From contig CM060195.1 in the NCBI GenBank assembly GCA_030549335.1, positions 10,879,501-10,943,500 of the forward strand: DNA of 64,000 nt, written 5' to 3'. Made by a program: the position numbers and the translations under genes. The notes beneath the pieces are model-generated. The model ran no database searches. It was not told where the DNA came from and saw only the letters and a program-made list of their open reading frames with translations. The stretch comes from Pontederia crassipes (lineage: Eukaryota; Streptophyta; Magnoliopsida; Commelinales; Pontederiaceae). Positions 1 through 10,868 of this stretch are shown piece after piece; position 1 is the stretch's first letter, and each line of letters begins with the position of its first letter.

Positions 1-1356
1 TGTTCCACCTCTCGATGCACATATAGAGATTCAATGTGAAAATGTCCCTCTCGGGCTATGATTCAGTGAACACATGATATTTGAACTAAAATACGATGAA
101 CACCAACACCAAGCAAAATCGAACAAGAATCGTCTGCACTGCAAGTTGAATGACCTTGTCTAGCTTCAATCCCTCTCAGTCTTTAGTTGGATAGGGGATG
201 AAGATAACCCTCTCGTGTTGCAAGCAAGGCAAAATGTATAGCTCAAACAAAATATGAAACCACCACAACACTTAAACACAAAACAAAACATAAGATAGCA
301 ACAGTAGAAGAGTTCGACAATCGTAACGATATAAAAAAGGATAAGAACAAAAAACATAGACATCTCAAAATCAACATCCCCTAGCCACTAGTTGGCTGGA
401 TAGTTACACATTATGAAAAGTTGAAAAGAATAAAAGAAGAAAGGGGAGAAAAGGAAAAGAAGAAGGGAGGCTTCTGGCCGCAACCTCCTCTCCAGCCCCC
501 CTTAGCACAACATCGAATGGATTAGGAGATTGGCCCCCTCTTTCTATTGCCTTCAGCCCTCTTTTTATATCCTCTTTTTGTTCTTCCAGTTTCCAGTTGC
601 AATCTCATCCTTTAGTACCTTCAAATACTTTAAAGGAAGCTTCCTTCTTGCCATGGATGAAGCAATTGCCAACTGGTCCCCTCCAAGCCTATGTTGTTTG
701 TTGGTTTGGGCCAATACACTCAGCATGACTGAAGCTCCTTGTGTCTGCTATTTGGACCACCTCAGCCAATTTCTAGCTTTTTCAACCAAAGGAATTTGCT
801 ATGGTCCCTCCTTGTCTGCCTCTTGATTTGCCACTTATCCAACTTTTCACTCAAAAGGAATCTTCTCTTGTGATCCGTCTTGGTTGTCTCTCATTAGCTT
901 GCCACCTATTCATATTTTCAAGCAAAAAAAAATCTGCTGGTGGTCCGTCTTGGCTGCCTCAGCTTGCCACCTGTCCATTGTCACAGCTACTCATTCATTA
1001 TCCACATCTGCCCATATAGATGTAGAGGAAGCTTCCTTTCTCTTGTACAAAAAATTTGCATGGAAAATCATCATTTTCTTTATTTTTTTGCTATTTTGGA
1101 CAACTTTCCTAGTGAATCTGTGTCGTCTACTCTCAAATTCATCTAAGTGTCTGAGTTGGGGGTATTCGCTTGTGTGCCCCTATGTGTGCGTCAATGGAAG
1201 CATATACCTACATGCCCCCATGTTTTGCCGACTGGAATTTCTAAACAGAAAATAATTAAAACAAGTAATAATATCCCATAAATGCTAAGATAGATGTGGA
1301 GAAATCATAAAAATGGTATTTCAAAAATAAAGCATGTCTTCGAGAATGAAAACATA
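1..1356. other. Non-coding repeat-like DNA at the left edge
   Basis: I see no gene here. The short open frames have no recognisable domain and overlap each other in several frames. A purine-rich stretch (about 415-475), a TATA-like TTTTTATATCC near 564 and a degenerate tandem repeat (765-973) look like retrotransposon LTR or leader DNA. No partner LTR is visible in the window, so the assignment is inference. Confidence 0.4.
765..973 (+). repeat. Imperfect tandem repeat, about 70 bp x 3
   Basis: Three diverged units start near 765, 838 and 909. Each carries an AAGGAAT- or CAAAAA-like stretch, then a GGTCC/GATCC-GTCTTGG-type core, then TTGCCACYT. The units differ by substitutions and small indels. 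Open frames across them share these repeats and are not taken as genes. Confidence 0.55.
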
Positions 1357-1659
1357 TCAAAACATGAGATAAATGCATGCTGAACATAAATGAAAAATAT
1401 ACATAATTTCTCCACATCGCCTCGCTTTTCCCGTCAAGCTATATGTGGCACACTCTACTTTGTTTTTCTTGGGAGATTTCATCACATTGAAAATATCCAT
1501 TATCCTATCCAACCATGTTTTGCCTTCCTCCGGATCATCAATCCCGTTGAATATAGGAGGTTTGAGGTCTAAAAACCTCATCAAAGGTTCTTGGCACGAG
1601 CGTTCATCACATTCCATAACTTGGGTCGTTCGTTTGTTCGTTGGACAACTCATATCCAT
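1357..1659 (-). pseudogene. gag: Ty3/gypsy gag fragment (element B)
   Basis: The minus-strand reading shows FLDLKPPIFNGIDDPEEG, TWLDRIMDIFNVM, KVECATYSLTGKARR. This is the usual opening of the Retrotrans_gag domain in chromodomain gypsy elements: a substrate-like FLxLxPPxFxG line, WLxxIexIF, and a conserved ATYxLxGxARRWW stretch. The residue after ARR is Cys where Trp is normal, and the frame ends about 15 residues later, so only about 100 of roughly 300-400 gag residues remain. It lies downstream (minus sense) of the primer site at 3013-3035 and fits as the gag of the outer element B. Confident as a gag remnant; linkage to B is inference. Confidence 0.75.
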
Positions 1660-3012
1660 CTACAGTCATACAATAGCTATACATCATGGTCTAACATTAC
1701 ACAATTAAAATAAAATATGTGCCTTTAGGCTCGGTTGTACCTTATGACGTTTGCACATTGACTTTACACTTAAAAATTTTAGCCAACCTATGGCCTACCG
1801 ATCATCTCTTACTTTACTTATGATTGTCAAGATAAATTTGTCACCTTTGCATTGAAACATTTATTAAATCTACAAAATTTTAGCTACTATCTGACCTTTT
1901 TAAATTAGTCTAGGAGGACCAACTACTTTTTGAAATTTGAACTTGAATAGGAGAAAAGAAGGGAGACAAAGGACGGAGGATAAGGAGGAGGCAGGAAGCT
2001 CGGCGGGATCAGAGGATCGAAAGGATAAGAAGAAGAAGAATAGGGAAGATGTCCAAAAACCATCGAATATTTTTTAAGCCAATATTTGGCTAAACTTTAA
2101 TTTCTTTTGTGGTGTAATCATGCCGATGATGTGGTTTTGATTTCTCTACTGTCGTACTCCTAAACATCTAATTGTGCTTCTATTGAATTGCAGTTTTCTT
2201 TAATCGCATTCAATCCTAATCAGATCGAAGGATCTATTTATCATCACCATCTTGTCTCATTCGAGAAAAGGGACAGACTATGTCTTCTGGCAATATTTCA
2301 TTAGCGTAATCTTTGTTAATTACAACGGCTGAGAAGCACACATTGATAACTATTGTAAGGCGAGAGTACATAATATCGACTAGTTGCCTTAGAGTTATTT
2401 TAATTGTTCGGATTAGAGCCAAGGGATTGCACTCCGAAGATTGAAAGATCGATTTCTTTTTTTTTATTAGGATGAGAGATCAACTAATCAGTCACCTCTA
2501 ATCCATCTATTTAACGGCTTACCCCTTTTCAACTCAAGGAGAGATCAACAAGTTGAGGGAGAGAGTAGTTGATTCACAACGAAAGGATCGAGAGATTATT
2601 TACCTCATGACAAAGAATTAAAACTTATAGCATTGACCAATTCATCACAAGGGAATCTTTTCTTCTGAATTCTAGTCTTTTCGTTAACTGCTCTTTTATC
2701 TTACTTTTGTCTTTTAAATTCATGACATTATTGAGATATAAGTAGGTCAACATTCTGATTTAAGTCAATGGGATTACAACACTCGTGGTTCCTACTCGAC
2801 CTGTATACTTGCAGTAGTGTGGACTCTAGAGTAAAATTTAAATACGACTTAAACTATATTGGCTAGTGTGAGAGATCACATCCTCTCAAGTTCACGTCAC
2901 CTACACATCCTAAGACATAAGACATATGAGTCAAAACTATGGGTTACACCTAATATAACATGGCATATAAGAGCTCAACCTTGGCTCCTGAATTTTAGGA
3001 TATAAAACACTC
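1660..3012. other. Leader or intergenic part of element B, no gene
   Basis: No supported coding region. A plus-strand purine-rich tract lies at about 1949-2050. The rest is AT-rich. If B is one element, this is the untranslated stretch between its primer site and gag, longer than usual, so an unseen insertion is possible. Confidence 0.4.
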
Positions 3013-3035
3013 GAGCCAAAACTGACTCTGATACC
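3013..3035 (-). other. Primer binding site, tRNA-iMet type (element B)
   Basis: On the minus strand the sequence GGTATCAGAGTCAGTTTTGG lies here. It matches the start of the initiator tRNA-Met complement (TGGTATCAGAGC...) used by most plant chromoviruses and many copia elements. It sits only 3 bp from the end of the LTR at 3039, but the insertion analysis assigns it to element B, with A inserted between B's LTR and its primer site. Confidence 0.75.
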
Positions 3036-3038
3036 TTT
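3034..3038. repeat. Left target-site duplication of element A (CCTTT)
   Basis: CCTTT directly precedes the LTR edge TGTAAAG at 3039. The matching right copy is TCTTT at 31805-31809. Four of five bases agree and the mismatch is a C/T transition, as expected for an old methylated insertion. Five bp is the normal gypsy duplication length. Confidence 0.5.
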
Positions 3039-6000
3039 TGTAAAGCCCCCAAGATCGAGCTCCAATTTAGAGACCGAACCCTAAGCGACTCTTCGTTTGC
3101 ATACTTCTTTTTAACCTAATTAAATATAACATCGCATCGGAAATATAACAATAATAAACATAATAACACATCAGAAGACTTCTTAAGCAAATAAATCTCA
3201 AGATGCATGACTAGCCCATGAGTCACATAGGCTCTAACATAAAAACCCAACATAGGGTACACAATAAATGAGTTCATATAAAAGTGCATGACTCAAGTCC
3301 CATAGGTCATACATACATGACTCAATAAAGAGTTCATCATCATAATTAAAGATACTACTTGATAACTTTGGCCGTGGTCTGGCGAACTTGTGAAATCTTA
3401 TCATAATGAGGCCTTCTCCATTGAGCCAGCCTTCTCCATTGAGCCTATGCCTCATCCATACCTGCACAGATCCATAGGATGCAGGAGATTTCTCCCGTTA
3501 GAGTATGTTGAGGACCATGCATGCTATGATCCTATAACATGATTTTTACAAGACATGGCATAAGTATTGCATCATATTAGAATATAGAACACATGCATGT
3601 TATGAGCTATATATGCACAATATCTGACATGTGAACAATTATCATGGCAAAATAAGATATGCATATAACATCATTAAACATTACACTAAGGCATATCATG
3701 AACTTATCTTGCTTAACATTTAACATCATTCCTAACATCATATGACAATGGAACATTCATTAGCATCCCTTTAGGTGCATACATCATCATCATCGTCGTC
3801 GTCATCTTTATATTTTAGGCCATTCATCTTAGTCACCTTATGTGAGTTTTAGCTTTTAATCTTCCATTTTTATTTAGATAACTTCTTATCTTAATGATTT
3901 GAACAACTTTGTTGATTCGCGGGACTGTTGGCTAGCTAGGCCAGAAACTCTTTGTCCCTATTTGGAAACCCCCACCTCATGGGTGTGGGTCATTTCTCCG
4001 GGAACACATCACTTAAACTAGCGAGTGATGACATAGTTCCCCTCCACGATTACAATAAGATACTTTCAACCAATCCATCTTTTAATTACATACATCAATG
4101 CATACAATCATTCAATACATGCATGTTTTAATCATTACAATACGACCGAACAGATCACCACAATGATCGCTAGTTATAAAGAGTTCATCCTTTTCTAAAT
4201 CAAGTGACCGAATGGGTTTTGAGTTTCGGGATGACCGAACTGGTTGGCACAACAACCGCTAGTTACAGAGAATAATGGTCTTTCTAAATCAAAGAACCAA
4301 TTCAACCAACGTCACGTGACGAAGATCAACCTGAGAACGCTATAAATGCGATGGCATTGACTATTATGTTGACCCAATCTCGGTCAAGAATTAAGACACG
4401 TTAGTAGTAGAATAAAAGAAAAAGGGTAGAGAATGATATAAATGGTGGAAGTCATAAAGTTATTAAAAGATCTTAGAATAAGAATTACATCAGAGTTCAT
4501 AATTGCGAAAAAATAGAACTAGATAACTAGGACCTTGGGTTCATGTGCTTTATCATCGCCAAAGCTCTGTTGCAGCACACCAACTCAATACCATCACTGA
4601 CCTGGTCCTAGGAAAATCAAAAACAGGAAAGGAGGTCCTCCTGTAAGCATTACAGTCTAATGGGGAACCAATAAAGTATATCATGCATAACTTTAGATAG
4701 CATAATCAGAAATGATGACAATTACTTATCTTGGTTTGGAATTTGAACATTGAGTCACCGTAAATCATGAATAAAGAAAATCAATTGATAACGATAATCA
4801 GAAAGATCACATGATAGGCTTTGAGTCAATAGTGTACTTGATAATCATGACATAAAGGATAAAGGTAACTTGACTTGATATTCATGCTTGTTTTACTTAT
4901 CCGTACTTCTTAATCTTGAATCATACTTATAAAATCAGGTGAGTTTAGGTGCCTTTAAATTCTTGGGTATGCCGAGTAAAATGATACAGCCTTGTACGGG
5001 TCAATGGGTGATTAAGCCATGACCAAGGGAGTGACTCTTACCTTGAGGCACTTGGCATAAGCTGGCAACCTATTATTCATCTTTCATCTTCACTTATTAA
5101 TCGCTTTAGAATCTTGTTACTTATATTTCATCATTACGTGGGAAACAATGGATCAAAAATAGAATGATTTAATGTTAGGATCAACATCTTAAATAAGAAA
5201 TAGATCATGGTGAGATGATGCTGGTCATAATCGTATTCAATCAACACTAGAATAGATAGCATTCAGACAAGAGTCAAAGATCAGTAAGACGCATAAGGTG
5301 AACTTTTTCGGATCATTATAACTCGGGCCGAGTTCAAGGTGACCCGGGTCGAGTTCGTAGCATGGATTCGGACCAATCGGTTTCAATGAGGAAACATGAC
5401 TGTAGTCTCGGAAGTCATAGCCCGATATAGGTACAGGTTGACCCGGGCCGGGTTCATAGTAGAAACTCGGGGCGAGTGTACGTGTCACTCGGATCGGGAT
5501 CTTTCGACGTGGAACGAACCCGGTCCAAGTTATATGAAACCCGGGTCCGGTGATACAGAGGTCAACCGATGTTGTCGAACAATTGACCGGTCTGTCAAGG
5601 GGTCAACCTGTCTTTGCTCGCTAACCTGAACCAAGTTCAGGGTGACCCAGGCCGAGTTTCGCGAGCACGATCGTGGGGTCATTTCGCACGATCGATTTTT
5701 GATCCGAACCCGGGCCGGATTTAGGTTGATCCGGGCTGGGTCCTTACATTTTCAAGACATTAAGAGATTTTTACAAATAGATGCTCATATCAATCTACAA
5801 TCACATATCATACACAAACAAATCAGGGATATAAATTACAGATTAAGGCACTATTAGCACAGCATTAATCTATAAAAGCAGATCAAACACACATATTAAG
5901 AATTCTACATACATTAGATCCTAATCAAATTATCATAACAGGTATATCAATCATGATTTGTTCTTAAATCTTCTTCTTAATATTATTCATGAACATAGCA

Positions 6001-6465
6001 TGGATAGATCTTGACAGGAGTTGGCTTGATCAATTTAAGGTTATGCAAGATGATTTCGGAAGGTCACCCACCTTATTCCGCGTTTGTCCTTGCTGTCCAT
6101 GAATCAGACGTTCTGCCCTCCTCCTCCTCGTCCCTGATGTTGCTGCAAATCATCCGGCCGACCTCTACCTTTAGGACAGCCAAAGTCAGGGTGTTGCGAG
6201 GAGACGTAATAGAGAATACCAGCAAGGGTGAAGGGGATTGCAAAGCTCGTCTGCTTTTACTAGGGATGAACAGCAGGTCAAAGTTTTGACCTTGAGTACA
6301 TTTCTGCTTGGGGGGTGGATAAGAGTTTTGGTTGTTTTCATAACCTCTCATATCCAGATTTTTCTCATTTCATTAACGATCTTGATTTGAAATTCTCCTG
6401 TGACTTGTCCCTCCAGCTGGCCAATTACGATTTGATTTTCTTTTCTTCTTTTTTTTGGTTGTTCA
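3039..6465 (-). repeat. 3' LTR of element A, 3.4 kb
   Basis: In minus sense it starts TGAACAACC at 6465, just after a polypurine tract, and ends GGGGGCTTTACA at 3039. The internal part 4965-6465 repeats at 25821-31804. The end 3039-3215 also matches, in inverse orientation, the truncated left LTR of element K (56486-56653), so A and K share an LTR family at that end. The 3779-3806 stretch is a short CAT/CGT trinucleotide run. No gene is contained. Confidence 0.75.
5290..5745. repeat. Array of CCCGGGCCGAGTTC-like motifs in LTR of A
   Basis: The AT-rich LTR switches to GC-rich DNA with many variants of ACTCGGGCCGAGTTC, GACCCGGGTCGAGTTC and GGGCCGGGTTCATAG in both orientations, plus GGTCAACCGAT / GACCGGTC units near 5560-5605. 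The same array recurs in the other LTR at 30585-31020, and related arrays occur in the LTRs of I and K. Confidence 0.7.
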
Positions 6466-6484
6466 TCATTACCCCTTTAAAAGA
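6466..6484 (-). other. Polypurine tract of element A
   Basis: Minus-strand TTTTAAAGGGGTAATGA lies between the end of the pol frame and the LTR start TGAACA. Polypurine tracts prime plus-strand DNA synthesis and mark the 3' LTR edge. Confidence 0.6.
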
Positions 6485-6535
6485 AAATTCATCTTCGAAT
6501 TTTGCACTAAATAGAAGGCTTACCAAAAAGATGTG

Positions 6536-7110
6536 AAAACTCTTGACGCATCTCTGACTCGAGTTCCCACGTTGCCTCCTTGCCGTGATGAAAACGCTAA
6601 GCTACCCGGACCATGGGTACATTCTTATATTTTCGACGTTGAACCGTGTGTTCCGTGATGTGTGTCTAGTACTCAGCAAAAGTGAGATCTGCGGCCAGAT
6701 CTGGCTTTCTATCAATATAATATTAGAGATATCGTGCTTGTACTTCTTTAGCATGGATACGTGGAACACATTATGTACTCGCCCATAAGAAGGAGGCAGA
6801 GCCAATCTGCATGTTGCCTCACCAACCAACTCTAGTACCTCCAAGGGACCCACATAACAAGGACTGAGCTTTCCTCGCTTGTTGAACATCATGATCCCTT
6901 TCATAGGGGAGACTTTCACCAGTCTAGAAGATCTACTCTCGTCTGCCCTTATCTGTATAGCTCTTTTGCCTTCCCAGTGCAGTCTTCAACCTCTGCTTAA
7001 TCAACTCAACCTTTTCATCATATTCTCCTGCCTCCTTTACTCTTCTTTTATAATGATCTTCTCCTCACCTACTTCATCCCAGTGGGTAGGTGAACGACAA
7101 GATCGGCCAT
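6536..7110 (-). pseudogene. pol: Integrase C-terminus and chromodomain of element A
   Basis: The minus-strand frame starting at 6919 reads MKVSPMKGIMMFNKRGKLSP, YVGPLEVLELVGEATCRLALPP and VHNVFHVSMLKKY, the hallmark end of chromovirus integrase. After a frameshift near 6700 another frame continues with HTVQRRKYKNVPMVRV and, near 6540-6600, HGKEATWELESEMRQEF, the last part of a chromodomain. The domain normally targets integration to particular chromatin. Stops and at least two frame changes show that it is inactive. It is the 3' end of the pol gene, 50-70 bp before the polypurine tract. Confidence 0.85.
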
Positions 7111-7204
7111 AGAAAGCCTCGAAGGGAGCCATACTGATACTCGAATAGTAACTATTATTATAAGCAAATTCAATCAAATGAATATGTTCATCTTAGTTAT
7201 TCTG

Positions 7205-8000
7205 TCAATCCAATGCACATGCTAGCAGCATATCCTCTAGCGTCTGAATGGTCCTCTCAGACTGTCCGTCTGTCTGAGGGTGGAACGTTGTGCTATAGCT
7301 GAGCCTTGTGCCAAAAGCTTGCTGCATGCTCCTCCAGAACCTGCCGGTGAACTTGGGATCTCGATCAGACACAATAAATGGTGGAATGTCGTGTAGTCTG
7401 ACCACCTCTCTCACATATAAGTCTAGCAAGCTCTCCACAGACTGCTTCCATCGGATGGGGATGAAATGTGCTGCCTTTGTAAATCGATCCACGACCACCC
7501 ACATAGCATTATGACCCTTCTTAGATCTGGGCAGATTGGACACAAAGTCCATGGTAATATTATTCCACTTTCACTAAAGGATCTCTGTAGGCCTCAGTTT
7601 CTCTTACGGTCTCTAATACTCGATCTTCACCTACTGGCACACTAAGCATTTTGACACATACTCTGCTATCTCCCTCTTCATGTCGGGCCACCAGTAGCTG
7701 CGTTGAACATCCTTGCACATCTTCGTACTGCTGGGATGGATAGAAAATTTCAACTTGTGGCACTCATCTAGTACTTCTCATCGGATTGCTGCATCTGTAG
7801 GGACCATAACCTGTCCCTGTATCGAATCCCTCTATCTGGAAGTCTGTCGGCTCATTCTGACACCTCTTCAGCATCTTTTGAAACTCTAGATTTGCCTTCT
7901 GGGCCACTACGATCCTATCAATCAGGCTGGGTCTCATTTGATGCATCATCCATAGGGCTCCATTTCTACCAAGTCTAGAACACCACTAATCAATCTCCTG
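7205..8000 (-). pseudogene. pol: Integrase core of element A
   Basis: Zinc-finger region: CHKLKFSIHPSSTKM and YVSKCLVCQ (about 7765-7600), in which a stop replaces the residue after Q. The catalytic core (7552-7205) is open for 115 codons: MDFVSNLPRSKKG with its first Asp, FIVSDRDPKFTGRFW with the second Asp, and HPQTDGQSERTIQTLEDML with the catalytic Glu, so the D,D-35-E residues are all still present. Upstream frames 7764-7949 carry the linker from RNase H. The gene is broken by stops outside the core. Confidence 0.85.
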
Positions 8001-8039
8001 CAACATCTCGTACTCGTATAGTCTGATGTAGGCTAGTGA

Positions 8040-8395
8040 GCCTCCCCACTTCCTGCTCAGTGCATCTGCAACTGAATTTGCTTTACATGGTGGTAATTGA
8101 TAGAAAATACATAGTCCTTCGGGAGCTCTAGCCATCGACGCTGCCACATGTTAAGGTCCTTCTTATCTAAAATGTACTTGAGGCTCTTGTGGTCGGTGAA
8201 GATCTCAAATGTCTCCCCATATAAATAGTGCCTCCAGAGCGCAAAGATCATGAACGCCAATTCTAGGTCATGTGTAGGGTAATTGACGTCATGCTTCTTC
8301 AACTATCACGAATCATAGACCACTACCTTACCATGCTGCATCACTATAGACCATGTAACATCCACTGCCTATCGGTATAGTGAGAACTAGTGCCG
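8040..8395 (-). pseudogene. pol: RNase H region of element A
   Basis: The frame 8302-8057 reads [40 protein letters not shown] and [17 protein letters not shown], the classic plant gypsy RNase H signature (NYPTHDLEL and the TDHKSL Asp). The end is frameshifted before the usual VVADALSR. This domain would degrade the RNA template during reverse transcription. Confidence 0.85.
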
Positions 8396-9477
8396 CAGTC
8401 AACCGATCCTTCGGGGTCTGGAAGCTCTACTCATATTTGTCTGACCAGATAAACTTTTCAGCTTTGTTCATGAGGCTCATCAAAGGTGCTACAATCTTGG
8501 AGAAGTCCCTGATAAATCTTCTGTAATATCCTGTCAAACCAAGAAAGTTGTGAATATGCACTTTTCGACCTTGCCCAGTTTGTCACTGCCTCTACTTTCA
8601 CTGGGTCCACTGAAATGCCTTTCATGGATACCATGTGTCCAAGAAACATAATCTCCTTAGCACTATCCCGAGGTGTTCCTTATGCTACTCTGTGCTAGAA
8701 TAGTAAATCAGAATGTCATCTACAAACACGATGACGAAATGATTCAAATATGACCGGAAGACCATGTTCATCAAATCCATGAACGTTGCAAGAGCATTCG
8801 TCAGTCCAAATTGTATGACCAAAAACTCGTAATGTCCGTACCTTGATCGAAAAGCTGTATTCGGTATGTCCTCCTCAGCTACCCTCAGTTAGTGGTAGCC
8901 ACTACATAGGTCAACCTTGAAAAACACTGATGCCTTGGACAGCTGGTCAAAGAGACCATTGATGCGAGGAGGGGGGTACTTGTTTTTCACCATCACTTTA
9001 TTGAGCATCCTGTAGTCGATGTAGAGCCGCATCGAACCGTCCTTCCTCTTGACGAACAAGACTGGTGCGTCCCAAGGTGAATCACTCAGTCATATGAAAC
9101 ATTTCTCCAATAGCTCCTATTTCTGCTTCTACAAGTCTTGCATCTCTATGGGTGCCATGTGGTAAGGTGCTTTGGAGAAGGGTACTATCCCTGGTTGGAG
9201 CTGTATCTTAAAGTCGATCTCACACTTTGACGGTAGTCCGAAAGTGTCCTCTGGGAACACATTTGGGAACTCTCGCATGCTGGAGCTCCTTAACCTGTGA
9301 ATCAGTCTTTACAATGCTCGCCAAGTATCTACTACATCCCTTCTGCAATAACTTCTGAACCTTCATTACCAAGATGATGACTTTATTATTGCTCAATAGG
9401 GTGCCCCTAATAACTGCCTTGGACTTTCCTTGTGCACCTATAATTATTTTCTTCTGTTTATAGTGTAGCGCTGTGAT
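8396..9477 (-). pseudogene. pol: Protease end and reverse transcriptase of element A
   Basis: At 9470-9220 the minus strand reads YKQKKIIIGAQGKS... then YLASIVKT, the linker after the protease. RT follows in broken frames: [20 protein letters not shown] near 9060, [15 protein letters not shown] near 8830, the active site [15 protein letters not shown] at about 8690-8735, and FLGHMVSMKGISVDPVKVEA (8649-8575). Several stops and small deletions interrupt it. The protease catalytic region is absent because element C joins at 9477/9478. Confidence 0.85.
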
Positions 9478-9765
9478 ATGAGCTGGGAGGCTTCCATAAA
9501 TGCAATTGATGAACATAAGGATGATCGAGTAAAGTCCGATGACAATCAAGATAGTGTTGTAGTTCTTCGAGATAAAGAAATTGAATATAGTCATGAATCC
9601 CTGCACCCACTTACAAGATCAAAAGCAAAACAACTTCAGAAGATAATAGAAAATCATTTACAAAGTGGGCTATACAAAGTGGGCATCCAACTACAAATCA
9701 GATCCAACTTCTCAATGTGTTACAAATTGGGTCGTATGAAGAGTCAGCATAACTTGGCCAAATAA
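9478..9765 (+). pseudogene. pol: C-terminal tail of a gypsy polyprotein (element C)
   Basis: The frame includes SLHPLTRSKAKQLQKIIENH, resembling the (G/H)PxTRxxAKxLQ tail that ends polyproteins of several plant chromoviruses. It is plus-strand, opposite to the pol of A to its left, so 9477/9478 is an element junction. No catalytic residue is present. It could also be coding-like sequence inside an LTR. Confidence 0.5.
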
Positions 9766-10227
9766 ATTGACCAAATAAATTATGGTTTAACAATATTTAT
9801 TTGGAATTTTTGAAATTAATTATATATGGAATATGCTGATGAGGATTGTAATAGAAATTGAGTTTGTTATTTTACTAAAATAGTTTAGTTACTTGTGGGC
9901 TAAGTTAGGGTATTTTCTTTCAACCCAAATTCTGCTTCTAGGGCCTATAAATAATGGTACTCATTGTTATTTGAGACATCTTTGAATCTATTAAAATTTG
10001 GCTTAATTCCTTTTCTATGAGGGAACTCCTGCAAGCCGTTCTTCGAGAACTTCTATTATTAATCACAAGGTTTGTAATCTTGTGATTAAATCCATCTATT
10101 TATAATATCGATTGCTTGCTTCATTGCTTGATTCATTGTAATCTTGTGAAAATTTGTTTGATCTCATTTCTTTGATTATCATATATTATTCCGGTCACTC
10201 AAGGCATTATTCTTGAGCATCGTATCA
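9700..10227 (+). repeat. LTR of element C with TATA box
   Basis: The right edge is set by the primer site 2 bp after ...CGTATCA (10227). A TATA box, TATAAATA, lies at 9946-9953, about 280 bp before the LTR end, suiting transcription start near 9980. The left edge is not clear: there is no clean polypurine tract. No second copy of this LTR was found in the window. Confidence 0.6.
9946..9953 (+). promoter_or_regulatory. TATA box in LTR of element C
   Basis: TATAAATA in a GC-richer context (GGGCCTATAAATAATGG) within the LTR, followed about 30 bp later by the probable start of the R region. Confidence 0.5.
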
Positions 10228-10229
10228 GT

Positions 10230-10242
10230 TGGTATCGGAGCC
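10230..10242 (+). other. Primer binding site, tRNA-iMet type (element C)
   Basis: TGGTATCGGAGCC, one change from TGGTATCAGAGCC, followed by ACATTTTCGATTCGG, which also resembles the longer initiator tRNA complement. It lies 2 bp after the LTR end. Confidence 0.8.
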
Positions 10243-10868
10243 ACATTTTCGATTCGGTTTTCTAATTATCTTCCATTATTTTGTTGCTCCAAAAAATAAC
10301 ACAAAAAATCTTGTTTATTAGTTCTTCAAATCCTTGTCGTCTTCCTTATTTGCTTCCACTTGTTCTTCAAGCCCTAACCATCATCCTTGTGTTCTTCAAA
10401 TTCTGCTACAGTTTAAAAAAAACCTCAAAAAAAATTCTACTCATTTGTTCTTGAAACTCTAGACATCATCCCTCTCTATTTTTCAAAGTTTGCTGCATTT
10501 CAGAAAAAAACTAAGAAAAATTTCAAAAATAGAAAAAAGGAAAGTGTAAGAAAGGAGAAGGGAAGAGGAAGGAAAGAAAAGGAAAGCTTATTTCTAGAGA
10601 GAAAGCTGCACAAGAAATTTGAGATTTTAAATGATTTAACCAAATGAATCAGTGATTTTTTATTTCATTACAATTATGAACATTTGATATCTATCCTTAT
10701 TTGGCAACCTTTTTTCTAATCTCAGCTTCAAGATTTCTTTTGATCTTGCAATCATATTAATAAATTAGATTGATTTAATTGCTCATGACCTTGTGTTAAC
10801 TTGCATTAATTCTCTTAGAACTTGTTGGAGGGTTCAATTGAGAAAAAAAAGGCAGAGTGGTGAGTACA
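10243..10868 (+). other. Untranslated leader of element C
   Basis: AT-rich DNA with an A/G-rich tract near 10505-10600 and no open frame of note. It runs up to the insertion point of element D; the leader resumes at 25265 and reaches the gag start near 25374. Confidence 0.5.
10864..10868. repeat. Left target-site duplication of element D (GTACA)
   Basis: GTACA immediately before TGATGCG at 10869. An identical GTACA follows the other end at 25265-25269. A perfect 5-bp duplication is diagnostic for an LTR-retrotransposon insertion. Confidence 0.9.

Noticed and set aside
6011..6351. 92-codon frames on both strands
   Set aside because: Inside the LTR of A and largely repeated, with frame breaks, at 31262-31480 in the other copy, so not conserved as protein.
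3013..6484. Tandem A elements sharing one LTR (pol, LTR, primer site, gag in a row on the minus strand)
   Set aside because: The LTR end of another element at 31810 is followed by TCTTT, and the primer site at 3035 is preceded by CCTTT. A nested insertion into element B explains both edges more simply, although the duplication is only 4 of 5.
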